This document shows positions 7,203 to 14,943 of a DNA stretch of 50,106 bases, piece after piece. Numbering within the stretch: position 1 is the first letter of the stretch; each line of letters opens with the position of its first letter. A program made the translations under genes and the position numbers. The notes under the pieces were generated by a model. It was not told the origin of the DNA and made no database searches. It saw only the letters and a list, made by a program, of their open reading frames with translations. The DNA comes from Candidatus Cryptobacteroides avistercoris (lineage in GTDB: Bacteria > Bacteroidota > Bacteroidia > Bacteroidales > UBA932), in contig JADILW010000026.1 of the NCBI GenBank assembly GCA_017695095.1, positions 1-50,106 of the forward strand. Direction: 5' to 3'.

Positions 7203-9379
7203 ACGCCGAACTGGCCCTCGCATGGAACTTCATCGTGAACACGGGGGCGAACCTCTTCCTCACCGGCAAGGCGGGAACCGGGAAGACCACCTTCCTGCGC
7301 AAGCTCAAGGAACAGAACCCCAAGCGCATGGTGGTGCTCGCTCCGACAGGAATCGCTGCCGTCAACGCCGGCGGAATGACCATACACTCCTTCTTCCAGC
7401 TGCCCTTCGCGCCCTACGTTCCCGAATCCAGCTTCAGCCGCGGAGCAGACACGAAATACAGCTACCGTTTCGGCAAGAACAAGACCGACCTCATCCGCAG
7501 CCTCGACCTGCTCGTGATCGACGAGATCAGCATGGTCAGGGCCGACCTGCTCGACGCGGTCGACAACGTGCTGCGCCGCTACCGTGACCGCAGCCGTCCC
7601 TTCGGCGGCGTGCAGATGCTGCTGATAGGCGACCTCCAGCAACTCTCCCCGGTCGCCCGCGACGAAGAGTGGCAGCTGCTCTCCGAATACTACGACAGCC
7701 CCTACTTCTTCTCCAGCCAGGCCCTCCGGCGCAGCGAATTCTGCACCATCGAGCTCAGGACCGTCTACCGTCAGAACGACGCCCACTTCCTCGACATACT
7801 CAACAGGATACGCGAGAACCGCTGCGACGCCGCCACCCTCCGCGCCCTCAACAGCCGCTTCCAGCCCGGCTTCATCCCCGGCGAAGGCTGCATCCGCCTC
7901 GTGACCCACAACTGGCAGGCCCAGCGCATCAACACCGAAGAGCTCGACAAGCTCCCCGGAGAGGCTTTCACCTTCAGTGCCGAGACCGAAGGCAAGTTCC
8001 CCGAGACCTCCTTCCCCACCGACCGCGAACTGACGCTCAAACGCGGAGCGCAGGTAATGTTCGTTAAGAACGACTCCTCGGGCGCGCACCGCTACTTCAA
8101 CGGCATGCTGGGCGAGGTCACCGAACTCTCCTCCGACGGAATCGAGGTGCGCTGCCAGGACAGCGGAGAGACCTTCGAGCTCCGGCAGGAGGAATGGACC
8201 AACGCGCGCTACGAACTCGACAAGCAGACCAAGGAGATACGCGAGGCCATCGACGGCGTCTTCCGCCAGTATCCCCTGAAGCTCGCCTGGGCGATCACCG
8301 TGCACAAGAGCCAGGGACTGACCTTCGACCGCGCCGTGATCGACGTCAGCGGCTCCTTCACCCACGGCCAGACCTACGTCGCGCTGAGCCGCTGCCGCAC
8401 CCTCGAAGGCCTGGTGCTGAGCGCGCCCCTGACCCGCCAGTCCCTGATCTACGACAAGGCTGTCGACAGCTTCACCCGGCACGCCCGCCAGACCGTCCCC
8501 GACGAGAACCGCCTTCGGAGTCTCCAGAAGGCGTACTTCCTGCAGCAGCTCAGCGACCTCTTCGGCTTCGAATCCGTGCGGCGCTCGATGGAGCGCTACG
8601 TGCGCCTCGCCGACGAGACCTTCGCCGAACTCTACCCCTCGCAGGTCGGAGCCTACAGGGATGCGCGGTCGAAGTTCGCCGACGAAATCACCGAGGTCGC
8701 GCGCAGGTTCAGCCACCAATACACCAGGCTCGTCGACTCGGCCGCCGACTACGCCATCGACGAGACCCTCCAATCCCGGATAAACTCCGGCGCAGCCTAC
8801 TTCAAGGAGAAGGTCGAAGCCCTGCTGGAAACCTTCGGCGACGCCCTCACCGACTCCGACAACAAGGAAACCAGGAAAAAGCTCAGGGAATACTCCAGCG
8901 ACCTCCTCGAACGTCTGCGCGTCAAGGCCGCCCTGCTCGAATTCGTCGGAACCGAGGGCTTCAGCGCCGCAGGCTACCTAAGGCAGAAGGCGGCCGTGAC
9001 CCTCGACGGCGGCAAAAGCGAGGCGAAGGCCAGGCCGGAGGAAGCGAAGGCCGGCAAGAGAGGGAAAGTTCAGGTTCCGGCGGACATCCTGCATCCCGAA
9101 CTCTACCGCAGGCTTATCTGCTTCCGCAACGAGGAGGCAGCCTCCCTCGGGGTGCCGGTCTACCTCGTCATACATCAGAAGGCGGTGCTCGGAATCGCCA
9201 ACCTGCTGCCCGCAGACCGGCACGCTCTGGCAGCCATCCCCTGGCTCGGCAGGAAAACCGTGGAGAAATACGGCGACCGCCTGCTGGAGATAGTCGGCGA
9301 GTACCTGCGCCAGTACGGCGACGGCTCCGCGGAGGAGCCATCAGACCCCGTGAAACGACCAACAACAGAAAAGATATGA
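7199..9379 (+). CDS. PIF1/RecD-like SF1 DNA helicase with C-terminal HRDC domain
   Basis: The protein has 726 residues. Walker A is GKAGTGKTT at about 23-31, followed by APTGIAAVNAGGMTIHSFF, the PIF1-family motif Ia region. Walker B is LLVIDEISMV near 103-112, with GDLQQLSPV (motif III) and WAITVHKSQGLTFDRAVID plus YVALSRCR (motifs V and VI) near 365-410. The C-terminal 80 residues (HPELYRRLICFRNEEAASL...LLPADRHALAAIPWLG...YGDRLLEIV) form an HRDC domain that helps bind DNA. It should unwind DNA 5'-3' during repair or replication. ATGA overlaps at both ends mark a compact operon with the HD protein and a hydrolase. Confidence 0.88.
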   Translation: MNAELALAWNFIVNTGANLFLTGKAGTGKTTFLRKLKEQNPKRMVVLAPTGIAAVNAGGMTIHSFFQLPFAPYVPESSFSRGADTKYSYRFGKNKTDLIRSLDLLVIDEISMVRADLLDAVDNVLRRYRDRSRPFGGVQMLLIGDLQQLSPVARDEEWQLLSEYYDSPYFFSSQALRRSEFCTIELRTVYRQNDAHFLDILNRIRENRCDAATLRALNSRFQPGFIPGEGCIRLVTHNWQAQRINTEELDKLPGEAFTFSAETEGKFPETSFPTDRELTLKRGAQVMFVKNDSSGAHRYFNGMLGEVTELSSDGIEVRCQDSGETFELRQEEWTNARYELDKQTKEIREAIDGVFRQYPLKLAWAITVHKSQGLTFDRAVIDVSGSFTHGQTYVALSRCRTLEGLVLSAPLTRQSLIYDKAVDSFTRHARQTVPDENRLRSLQKAYFLQQLSDLFGFESVRRSMERYVRLADETFAELYPSQVGAYRDARSKFADEITEVARRFSHQYTRLVDSAADYAIDETLQSRINSGAAYFKEKVEALLETFGDALTDSDNKETRKKLREYSSDLLERLRVKAALLEFVGTEGFSAAGYLRQKAAVTLDGGKSEAKARPEEAKAGKRGKVQVPADILHPELYRRLICFRNEEAASLGVPVYLVIHQKAVLGIANLLPADRHALAAIPWLGRKTVEKYGDRLLEIVGEYLRQYGDGSAEEPSDPVKRPTTEKI

Positions 9380-10338
9380 GACGAATAATCTTTTACCTGC
9401 TTCTTGCAGCCGTGCTGCCCTGCACGCAGGCTTACGGCCAGACAGCCGCGACCGAGGTGACCAAAGAGACCATAGCCTTCGCCGAGAAGGACGGAAGGAC
9501 GCTCTGGCTCGACAAATACGAAACCCCCGGCTCGGAAGAAGCACGTCCGGTGGTGCTGTTCGCGTTCGGCGGCGGCTTCTACACCGGCGACAGGGCGGAT
9601 AAATACCAGATTCCCTACTTCGAATTCCTTGCGCGCAACGGCTTCGTGGTGCTGTCGACCGACTATCGCACGATGCTCAAGGAGCTCGACGTCAGCAAGG
9701 TCAAGACGCCCGTTGACTTCCTTGATGCACTCCAGGGAGCAATCGACACCGCCGTAGTCGACTTCTGTGACGCCGCCCGCTATGCGATCGACCATGCCGA
9801 AGAGTGGAACATCGACCCGTCGCTCATGGTGGCCAGCGGTTCGAGCGCCGGAGCCATCACCGCCCTGCAGGCGGAATACGACATCTGCAACGGCAGGTAC
9901 ACGACCGGCCGTCTGCCAGAAGATTTCAACTTCGCGGGAGTGGTATCCTTCGCCGGAGCCATCTCCGACAAGGGCAGGCTCCACTGGGATGCCGCCCCCT
10001 GCCCCATAATGCTGTTCCACGGCAACGCCGACACCACCGTGCCCTACAGGAAGGCCCATATCGTCGGGCTCGGAGGGCTGTGGGGTTCAGCCAGCATCGT
10101 GAAGAGCCTGGAGCGTATCGACAGCCCGTATGATTTCCGTATAGTGGCGAATGCCAGCCACGAAATAGCCGGCATCCCCATGCAGGACAACCATCACGAC
10201 ATCCTGTCCTTCCTCACGAGGCAGGTGCTCGGAGGCGAAGAACTTGCCGTCACGGTCGTGGAGGCCGAACCCGGCGCCCCGACCAGGGAGAAGCGCTACA
10301 GCATCCTGGACTACCTGAGAGTCAACACCGGGCGGTAA
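9376..10338 (+). CDS. Secreted alpha/beta hydrolase (esterase/lipase type)
   Basis: The 320-residue protein starts with a signal peptide of about 20 residues ending near QAYGQ; there is no proper lipobox. The oxyanion motif is FGGGF at 64-68, the nucleophile elbow is GSSAG at 155-159 (Ser157), the acid lies in LFHGNADTTVP, and the likely His is in NASHEIAG. This arrangement is that of hormone-sensitive-lipase-like esterases acting in the periplasm. Substrate is unknown. ATG 9376 overlaps the helicase stop as ATGA. The same frame stays open far upstream, to 8194, but that part is only a shadow of the helicase gene. Its operon link to DNA-processing genes is functionally obscure. Confidence 0.82.
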   Translation: MRRIIFYLLLAAVLPCTQAYGQTAATEVTKETIAFAEKDGRTLWLDKYETPGSEEARPVVLFAFGGGFYTGDRADKYQIPYFEFLARNGFVVLSTDYRTMLKELDVSKVKTPVDFLDALQGAIDTAVVDFCDAARYAIDHAEEWNIDPSLMVASGSSAGAITALQAEYDICNGRYTTGRLPEDFNFAGVVSFAGAISDKGRLHWDAAPCPIMLFHGNADTTVPYRKAHIVGLGGLWGSASIVKSLERIDSPYDFRIVANASHEIAGIPMQDNHHDILSFLTRQVLGGEELAVTVVEAEPGAPTREKRYSILDYLRVNTGR

Positions 10339-10342
10339 GCGC

Positions 10343-10504
10343 CTAAGCCTCAGGGCTGAACTGGTCCTTGCCGACGCCGCAGAGCGGGCACACCCAGTCA
10401 GCAGGAAGATCCTCAAACGCTGTTCCGGGGGCTATTCCGTTGTCGGGGTCGCCCGCCGCGGGGTCATATACATAACCGCATACGTCGCAAACATACTTTT
10501 TCAT
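10343..10504 (-). CDS. Rubredoxin
   Basis: This is a 53-residue protein whose translation is unambiguous: [19 protein letters not shown] near the N-terminus and [16 protein letters not shown] at the C-terminus. The two CxxCG-type pairs (Cys6/Cys9 and Cys39/Cys42) bind one iron, and the conserved YVYDP and GTAFEDLP segments are standard for rubredoxins. It is a small cytoplasmic electron carrier, in anaerobes often reducing peroxide or superoxide reductases. It is convergent with the hydrolase gene, four bases apart, and has its own upstream region. I saw no partner oxidoreductase next to it. Confidence 0.95.
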   Translation of the reverse strand: MKKYVCDVCGYVYDPAAGDPDNGIAPGTAFEDLPADWVCPLCGVGKDQFSPEA

Positions 10505-10601
10505 CGCACGAAAGAATTAAGTCAAACATTCACCGTTCCCCTCCAAATCCGGAGAACCATACTAATTTACGAAACTTTCAGCAGAAGTCCAAGAAGCCCT
10601 C

Positions 10602-10637
10602 TCCGTAAAATTGGTAAGCTCTTCCGTAAAACCGGTA
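10602..10637. promoter_or_regulatory. Direct-repeat candidate operator upstream of the TonB receptor
   Basis: TCCGTAAAATTGGTA (10602-10616) is repeated as TCCGTAAAACCGGTA (10623-10637), 13 of 15 identical and 21 bases apart, that is two helical turns. The second copy abuts the -33 region of the promoter at 10661. This is a typical layout for an activator of the AraC kind; the regulator is not encoded nearby. Confidence 0.45.
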
Positions 10638-10660
10638 GCGGTCCGAACGGCAGACGCACC

Positions 10661-10668
10661 TAACTTTG
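10661..10668 (+). promoter_or_regulatory. -7 box of the TonB receptor gene
   Basis: TAACTTTG fits TAnnTTTG. Only four bases separate it from ATG 10673, so the transcript is probably leaderless. Confidence 0.6.
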
Positions 10669-10672
10669 CACC

Positions 10673-12589
10673 ATGCAAAAGAACAGACTAATCCATACGG
10701 CGCTCGCACTCGCAGCCGCTGCCGCCCTCTTCTCAGGACACGCCAGTGCCGCTGACAACTTCCACGCCGACAGCTTTCCCGCCGACACCACCATCTTCGA
10801 CTCCATCGACGAGGTCGTGGTGACCGGAACCAACAACGCCGTGAGCCGCAAGCTCCTGCCCTACACCGTCAGTACGGTTAGCAGCTCAGAAATAGCGGCC
10901 ACCGGCCAGTCACAGCTGCTCAGCGCCCTCTCCGGACAGGTGCCCGGCCTGTTCATCTCGCAGCGCAGCATCTTCGGCTTCGGAATCAGCAACGGAGGCT
11001 CCGGCGGCATCAAGATCCGCGGAGTCGGAGGCTCCCCCACCAATGCCGTGCTGATGATGGTCGACGGGCAGCCGCAGTTCGCCGGCATTTACTCCCACCA
11101 CGTGGCCGACTTCTATGACTCCGAATATGTCGAGCGAGTGGAGGTCCTGCGCGGACCGGCCTCCGTGCTCTACGGCTCCAACGCGATGGGAGGTGTGGTC
11201 AACGTGATCACCCGCAACGCTGACCGCGACGGCTTCCACCTCAACCTCAGCTCCAAATACGGCTCCTTCAACACCTGGGAGTCGTCGCTCAGCGCCACCG
11301 CCCGCTACGGCAGGTTCTCCTCCCTCGTCTCCGCCAGCTACGGACGCACCGACGGCACAGTGGAAAACTTCGACTTCAGGCAGGCCAGCGTCTACACCAA
11401 GCTCGGCTACGACTTCAGCGACAATTGGAGACTCCAGGCCGACTACACCCTGATGAACTTCATAGGCAACGACCCCGTCTACGCCAGGATAGAAGACCCC
11501 GCCTCCACCGACATCTACCGCCAGAACATCATCCGCGGCGAAGCCTCGCTCGCTCTGAGCAACTCCTACGGCCGCACCGACGGCACCGTCCGCGTCTACT
11601 ACAGCTACGGCAACCACTTCATCGAAGACCCCCGCTACTTCCACAGCCTTGACGACCGCTTCGGCGTGCTCGCCTACCAGAACCTGGACCTCTGGGAAGG
11701 CGCAGCCGCGACCGTGGGCTTCGACTTCAACACCTACTCGGGAGAGATTCCCGTCTCAGGCGGCACAGCACACCACGAAGGCTCCATGAGCACCATCAGC
11801 CGCAAGAGCATCACCGAGTACTCCCCCTACCTGACCTTCGCCCAGGAGTTCTTCGACGGGCGCCTGACCGTCAACGGAGGACTGCGCATGGCCAACAGCG
11901 ACATGTTCGACACCCAGTGGATACCGCAGGCCGGCATCATCGGGCACCCCGGTGCAGGCTGGACCCTCAAAGCCTCCGTGGCCAAGGGCTACCGCAACCC
12001 CTCCTTCCGCGAACTCTACCTCTACAGGCCCGCCAACCCCTACCTTGAGCCGGAGAGCATGGTCAACTACGAAGCCACCGTCGGTAAGAGCTTCTCGCAT
12101 TGGTTCAGCATCGACGTCACCGGCTACTGGAGCCGCGGTTCCAACCTGATCCAGACCGCACCCGACCCCGCAACCGGGAAGCAGCTGAACCAAAACACCG
12201 GCAGCTTCACCAACAGGGGCATGGAGGTCAGCGCGACGTCGAACCCCTTCGAAAAGCTGAGCCTGCAGGCCAGCTACAGCTACCTGCACACCAGCCTGAC
12301 CGGCCTGACCGAAGCCCCGACACACCAATATTTCCTGGGAGCAGGCTGGCAGGCGTTTCCCAAGCTGCGCATCGACGCACAGCTCCAGGGAGTCGCCGGA
12401 CTCTTCGTCCACGAAAGCCTGCCGCGCGAGGACTACGCCCTGCTGAACCTCAAACTCAGCTACGACGTCCTCGACTGGCTGCAGCTGTTCGCCGACCTCG
12501 ATAACCTCACCGACACCAGCTACACCATAGTCTACGGCTATCCCATGCCCGGCTTCACCGCACTCGGCGGCTTCCGCATCCACTTCTAG
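10673..12589 (+). CDS. TonB-dependent outer-membrane receptor (BtuB/siderophore-receptor-like)
   Basis: The protein has 638 residues with a signal peptide ending near GHASA. A TonB box-like segment (DEVVVTGT) lies at about residues 44-51. The plug domain follows (LLSALSGQVPGLFISQ, IKIRGVGGSPTNAVLMMVDG, RVEVLRGPASVLYGSNAMGGVVNVIT), then a 22-strand barrel ending in the aromatic GGFRIHF. YRNPSFRELYLYR and NPYLEPES match the FRAP/NPxL region of heme, cobalamin and siderophore receptors. It lacks the CarboxypepD_reg extension and a SusD partner, so a small metal chelate such as cobalamin or a siderophore is likelier than a glycan. A MATE exporter gene follows 91 bases later with its own promoter. 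The substrate cannot be fixed from sequence. Confidence 0.85.
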   Translation: MQKNRLIHTALALAAAAALFSGHASAADNFHADSFPADTTIFDSIDEVVVTGTNNAVSRKLLPYTVSTVSSSEIAATGQSQLLSALSGQVPGLFISQRSIFGFGISNGGSGGIKIRGVGGSPTNAVLMMVDGQPQFAGIYSHHVADFYDSEYVERVEVLRGPASVLYGSNAMGGVVNVITRNADRDGFHLNLSSKYGSFNTWESSLSATARYGRFSSLVSASYGRTDGTVENFDFRQASVYTKLGYDFSDNWRLQADYTLMNFIGNDPVYARIEDPASTDIYRQNIIRGEASLALSNSYGRTDGTVRVYYSYGNHFIEDPRYFHSLDDRFGVLAYQNLDLWEGAAATVGFDFNTYSGEIPVSGGTAHHEGSMSTISRKSITEYSPYLTFAQEFFDGRLTVNGGLRMANSDMFDTQWIPQAGIIGHPGAGWTLKASVAKGYRNPSFRELYLYRPANPYLEPESMVNYEATVGKSFSHWFSIDVTGYWSRGSNLIQTAPDPATGKQLNQNTGSFTNRGMEVSATSNPFEKLSLQASYSYLHTSLTGLTEAPTHQYFLGAGWQAFPKLRIDAQLQGVAGLFVHESLPREDYALLNLKLSYDVLDWLQLFADLDNLTDTSYTIVYGYPMPGFTALGGFRIHF

Positions 12590-12664
12590 CCCAGACCGCA
12601 TAGGTCGCGGCAGTTGCACGTCGCAACAGAGCAGTTCATTGCGGCAGATTCCCTTCGGATTTGC

Positions 12665-12672
12665 TATCTTTG
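12665..12672 (+). promoter_or_regulatory. -7 box of the MATE gene
   Basis: TATCTTTG, eight bases before ATG 12681. This supports 12681 over the in-frame ATG at 12639, which lies upstream of the box. Confidence 0.6.
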
Positions 12673-12680
12673 TCGCCGCT

Positions 12681-14018
12681 ATGACCGCCATAAGCCACCG
12701 CGACATACTCACCCGGCTCACAAAACTTGCCGGTCCGATAATGATAGGCCAGATAGGGACCGTGCTGGTCTCCTTCGCCGACACCTTCATGATAGGCCAC
12801 TACGGGGTCAGCGAACTGGCCGCAGCCTCGTTCGTGAACAACGTCACCCTGATACTCGTGCTCGCCGGGCTCGGCTTCTCGCTCGGGCTCACGCCCCTTG
12901 TCAGCGACGCCGAAAGCAAGGGCGACCGCAGGGCTGTCGGCGGCCTGCTCAGGGCGGGACTCAAGGTGAGTTCGCTGTTCGCCTCCGCGGTGGCGGCCAT
13001 ACTTGCCATTCTCTACCTGAATCTCGGGCGCATGGGTCAGCCCGAAGAACTCCTGCCGCTGATACGCTCCTACTACATAGTGGTGGCGATATCCATACTC
13101 GCGACCTTCTTCTTCAACACTTTCAAGCAGTTCACCGACGGAACCATGCGGCCGACCGTCTCCATGGTCATCATCATCACGAGCAACCTGCTGAACATAG
13201 CGGGCAACTACGTGCTGATCTACGGCAAATGCGGATTCCCCGAACTCGGCCTGCTCGGCGCCGGCGTCAGCACCCTGTTCGCAAGAATCTTCACCGTGGC
13301 CGCAATGGCGGCCTACTTCTTCCTGAATGGGAAACTGGGCGAATACAGAAAAGGCTTCAATGCCGGCGGCGCCGACAGGAAGACCATGGCGGATATCGCC
13401 AGGCTGGGCGCGCCCATCTCAGGACAGATGGCCATGGAGACCGCCTCCTTCTCGGTGATAGTGATACTTGTCGGCTGGCTGGGCACCACGGCGCTCGCCG
13501 CCCACCAGGTCATGACCACCATCTCCCAGATCTGCTACATGATGTACATCGCAGTGGGCAGCGGCGCGGCGATACTGATAAGCAGCCTCAACGGGCAGGG
13601 GCTCACGAAGGAAGTGAAGATGACGGCCAGAACGGCCTACGTGATGACCCTGGGCCTCACCGTGGTCTGCTCGGGCATAGTCCTCACGGCCATCAGGCCG
13701 CTCGCCTCCCTGTTCACCGATTCGCCCGAAGTCATAGGCCTGGCGATAACCCTGGTGCTCCCCTTCATCCTCTACCAGTTCGGCGACGGCATGCAGATTT
13801 GCTTCTCCAACTGCCTGAGGGGCATACAGCAGGTCCGGCCCATTCTTCCAATAGCCTTCGTCTCCTACATTCTGATATCCATACCCTGCAGCTACCTCTT
13901 CGGATTCGTGTTCGACTTCGGGCTCCGGGGCGTCTGGTTCGGCTACCCCATATCGCTGACCCTCGCGGGGATGCTCTACCTCACGATGTTCCGAAGAAAA
14001 CAGAGAGAAACAGCATAA
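12681..14018 (+). CDS. MATE family multidrug/cation efflux transporter
   Basis: The 445-residue integral membrane protein has about 12 hydrophobic segments in two related halves, the MATE (NorM/DinF-like) layout. Typical segments are LAGPIMIGQIGTVLVSFADTFMIGHYG at the N-terminus, GAGVSTLFARI after TM6, and LGAPISGQMAMETASFSVI opening the second half. MATE proteins export drugs and metabolites across the inner membrane using Na+ or H+. The start at 12681 is chosen because TATCTTTG lies eight bases upstream; the frame is open back to 12639. It is convergent with the heme operon, separated from it by the 598-base repeat-rich gap. Confidence 0.9.
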   Translation: MTAISHRDILTRLTKLAGPIMIGQIGTVLVSFADTFMIGHYGVSELAAASFVNNVTLILVLAGLGFSLGLTPLVSDAESKGDRRAVGGLLRAGLKVSSLFASAVAAILAILYLNLGRMGQPEELLPLIRSYYIVVAISILATFFFNTFKQFTDGTMRPTVSMVIIITSNLLNIAGNYVLIYGKCGFPELGLLGAGVSTLFARIFTVAAMAAYFFLNGKLGEYRKGFNAGGADRKTMADIARLGAPISGQMAMETASFSVIVILVGWLGTTALAAHQVMTTISQICYMMYIAVGSGAAILISSLNGQGLTKEVKMTARTAYVMTLGLTVVCSGIVLTAIRPLASLFTDSPEVIGLAITLVLPFILYQFGDGMQICFSNCLRGIQQVRPILPIAFVSYILISIPCSYLFGFVFDFGLRGVWFGYPISLTLAGMLYLTMFRRKQRETA

Positions 14019-14027
14019 CCAACGCGT

Positions 14028-14050
14028 GGCAGATTGCAAATCTGCTGAGA
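14028..14050 (+). repeat. Short repeat R2, copy 1
   Basis: GGCAGATTGCAAATCTGCTG. It folds on itself as GCAGATT/AATCTGC around GCA. The same GATTGCAAATCTG core occurs at 14362, 14535 and 48276. Confidence 0.6.
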
Positions 14051-14056
14051 CAGAGA

Positions 14057-14079
14057 GCAGGCGATTGGAAATCCCCTGC
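14057..14079 (+). repeat. Short repeat R2, diverged copy 2
   Basis: Contains GATTGGAAATC flanked by GCAGG and CCTGC, so the hairpin is kept although the sequence differs from the other copies. It is 7 bases after copy 1. Confidence 0.4.
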
Positions 14080-14143
14080 AACAAAGACTTAACCTGCCGC
14101 GGACGGAGCTCAGCCTGCCCTGTTCCGGATGAAGTTGGCGCGT

Positions 14144-14246
14144 AGTACGGAATTTCCGCTGAGGAGGCTAGCCGTCCGCGGCTGTGAGCGGACGATGCGC
14201 AGCATCGATGAAGCGAAGCGGAACCTCCGAAGCGGATTTCCGTACT
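14144..14246 (+). repeat. Structured palindromic element, copy A
   Basis: Arms 14144-14167 and 14224-14246 pair over about 20 bases (AGTACGGAA...CCGCT...GGAGG) with a bulge and two mismatches. The 56-base core (14168-14223) starts CTAGCCG and ends AGCGGAA. It contains hairpin 1 (CGTCCGC/GCGGACG around GGCTGTGA) and hairpin 2 (GATGC/GCATC around GCA). The core is 55/56 identical to the reverse complement of copy D at 45726-45781, but the arms differ entirely. It lies between convergent genes; no U-run follows, so it is not a plain terminator. Confidence 0.8.
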
Positions 14247-14361
14247 GCGGCTATCAAGAAAGCCTGCCGGCAGTATAGTGCTGCGCGGTGGTTCCTACTG
14301 CCGAAGGCCGAGCTCACCGGCGGCAGGCAGCAGATTACAAGAACTCTGTAACATAGAGCAA

Positions 14362-14383
14362 GGCTGATTGCAAATCTGCTGAA
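14362..14383 (+). repeat. Short repeat R2, copy 3
   Basis: GGCTGATTGCAAATCTGCTG plus AA; identical over 21 bases with copy 4. Confidence 0.6.
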
Positions 14384-14419
14384 GCGTAAAGCCTGTCGCA
14401 AGACAACGGCAACAGACAA

Positions 14420-14504
14420 TGCGCCGCCGGAGGGCCATATCATCCACGAGCAGGCTCTTCCCGCCTGCGAGGGATGCTTATGGCCGCAGGCGGCAGAAAG
14501 CGCA
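14420..14504. repeat. Multi-stem long hairpin in the repeat-rich spacer
   Basis: Nested pairings run from the ends inward: TGCGC with GCGCA, GCCGCC with GGCGGC, GGCCATA with TATGGCC, CATCC with GGATG, and GCAGGC with GCCTGC around a seven-base loop (14456-14462). The stems are separated by small internal loops. It may be a structured RNA, a terminator remnant of the heme operon, or a decayed relative of the A-D elements. No T-run follows on either strand. Confidence 0.55.
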
Positions 14505-14534
14505 GAATTACAAATTCGGCTGGACAACAAAGGC

Positions 14535-14560
14535 AGGCAGCTGATTGCAAATCTGCTGAA
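14535..14560 (+). repeat. Short repeat R2, copy 4
   Basis: Begins AGGCAGCTGATTGCAAATCT, followed by GCTGAA. It shares 21 identical bases with the copy at 48276-48300, about 34 kb away. Confidence 0.65.
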
Positions 14561-14616
14561 ACCGAAGCCCGGCATCAGCCATCCGGCGCCCCGTCGGCGG
14601 CAGCATCCGGAGATGG

Positions 14617-14943
14617 CTATTCCGGGACGTAGATGATTTCGCCGTTCTCGAGCTCGTAGGCTATGCCGACGCGGCGGCCCTTGGCGCCGGATTTCGAACT
14701 CTGATCGTCCGACGGGGTGTAGCGGTTCACCTTGCCGCCCTCCTTCGTGATTATCTCCATGTCCTCCTTCCCGGGGTTCTTCACTATCGTGAAGTCCTCC
14801 TGGCTGAACATCTCCGTCATGCTGTAGCGCGTCACGAGCGCCACCATCAGAGCCACGGCGAACACCATAGCGACGTCGAACAGATTGCTCACCACGCCCA
14901 TCGGGTCGCTCTCCTCCCGCTTTTTCAGAAGATGCCGTCTCAT
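14617..14943 (-). CDS. hmuV: HmuV-like DUF2149 membrane protein
   Basis: The 108-residue protein has one membrane segment at about 20-42 (LFDVAMVFAVALMVALVTRY). After it comes a periplasmic C-terminal domain with MEIITKEGGKVNRYTPSD and RVGIAYELENGEIIYVPE, the signature of DUF2149. It resembles the ExbD half of an ExbB/ExbD pair in layout. DUF2149 genes are known beside ExbB-like and CobN-like genes, and in Porphyromonas gingivalis the last gene of hmuYRSTUV is of this kind. Together with hmuU it may energise HmuS or HmuR; that is inference. Its start overlaps the end of hmuU by four bases. Confidence 0.8.
   Translation of the reverse strand: MRRHLLKKREESDPMGVVSNLFDVAMVFAVALMVALVTRYSMTEMFSQEDFTIVKNPGKEDMEIITKEGGKVNRYTPSDDQSSKSGAKGRRVGIAYELENGEIIYVPE

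Larger units (their letters stand above)
14019..14616. other. Gene-free repeat-rich spacer between MATE and the heme operon
   Basis: I find no credible gene in this stretch, which separates two convergent transcription units. It is packed with short repeats. There are four copies of the GATTGCAAATCTG repeat (14028-14050, 14057-14079, 14362-14383, 14535-14560) and one copy of the structured core element (14144-14246). An irregular inverted region lies at 14263-14327 (CCTGCCG with CGGCAGG, CGGTG with CACCG). A long multi-stem hairpin occupies 14420-14504. Confidence 0.7.

Noticed and set aside
7148..8773. Long minus-strand open frame opposite the helicase
   Set aside because: High-GC codon usage leaves the opposite strand open; the product is low-complexity Gly/Val/Glu-rich with no motif.
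8194..9375. A frame continuous with the hydrolase that would give a 714-residue fusion
   Set aside because: The first part is an Arg/Pro-rich out-of-frame shadow of the helicase gene. The signal peptide and the ATGA overlap place the true start at 9376.
12639..12680. Upstream start of the MATE transporter
   Set aside because: A -7 box at 12665-12672 lies downstream of this ATG, so the transcript would begin after it.
14028..14560. CRISPR array in the repeat-rich spacer
   Set aside because: Repeats are few, diverged and irregularly spaced, other elements lie between them, and no cas genes are seen.
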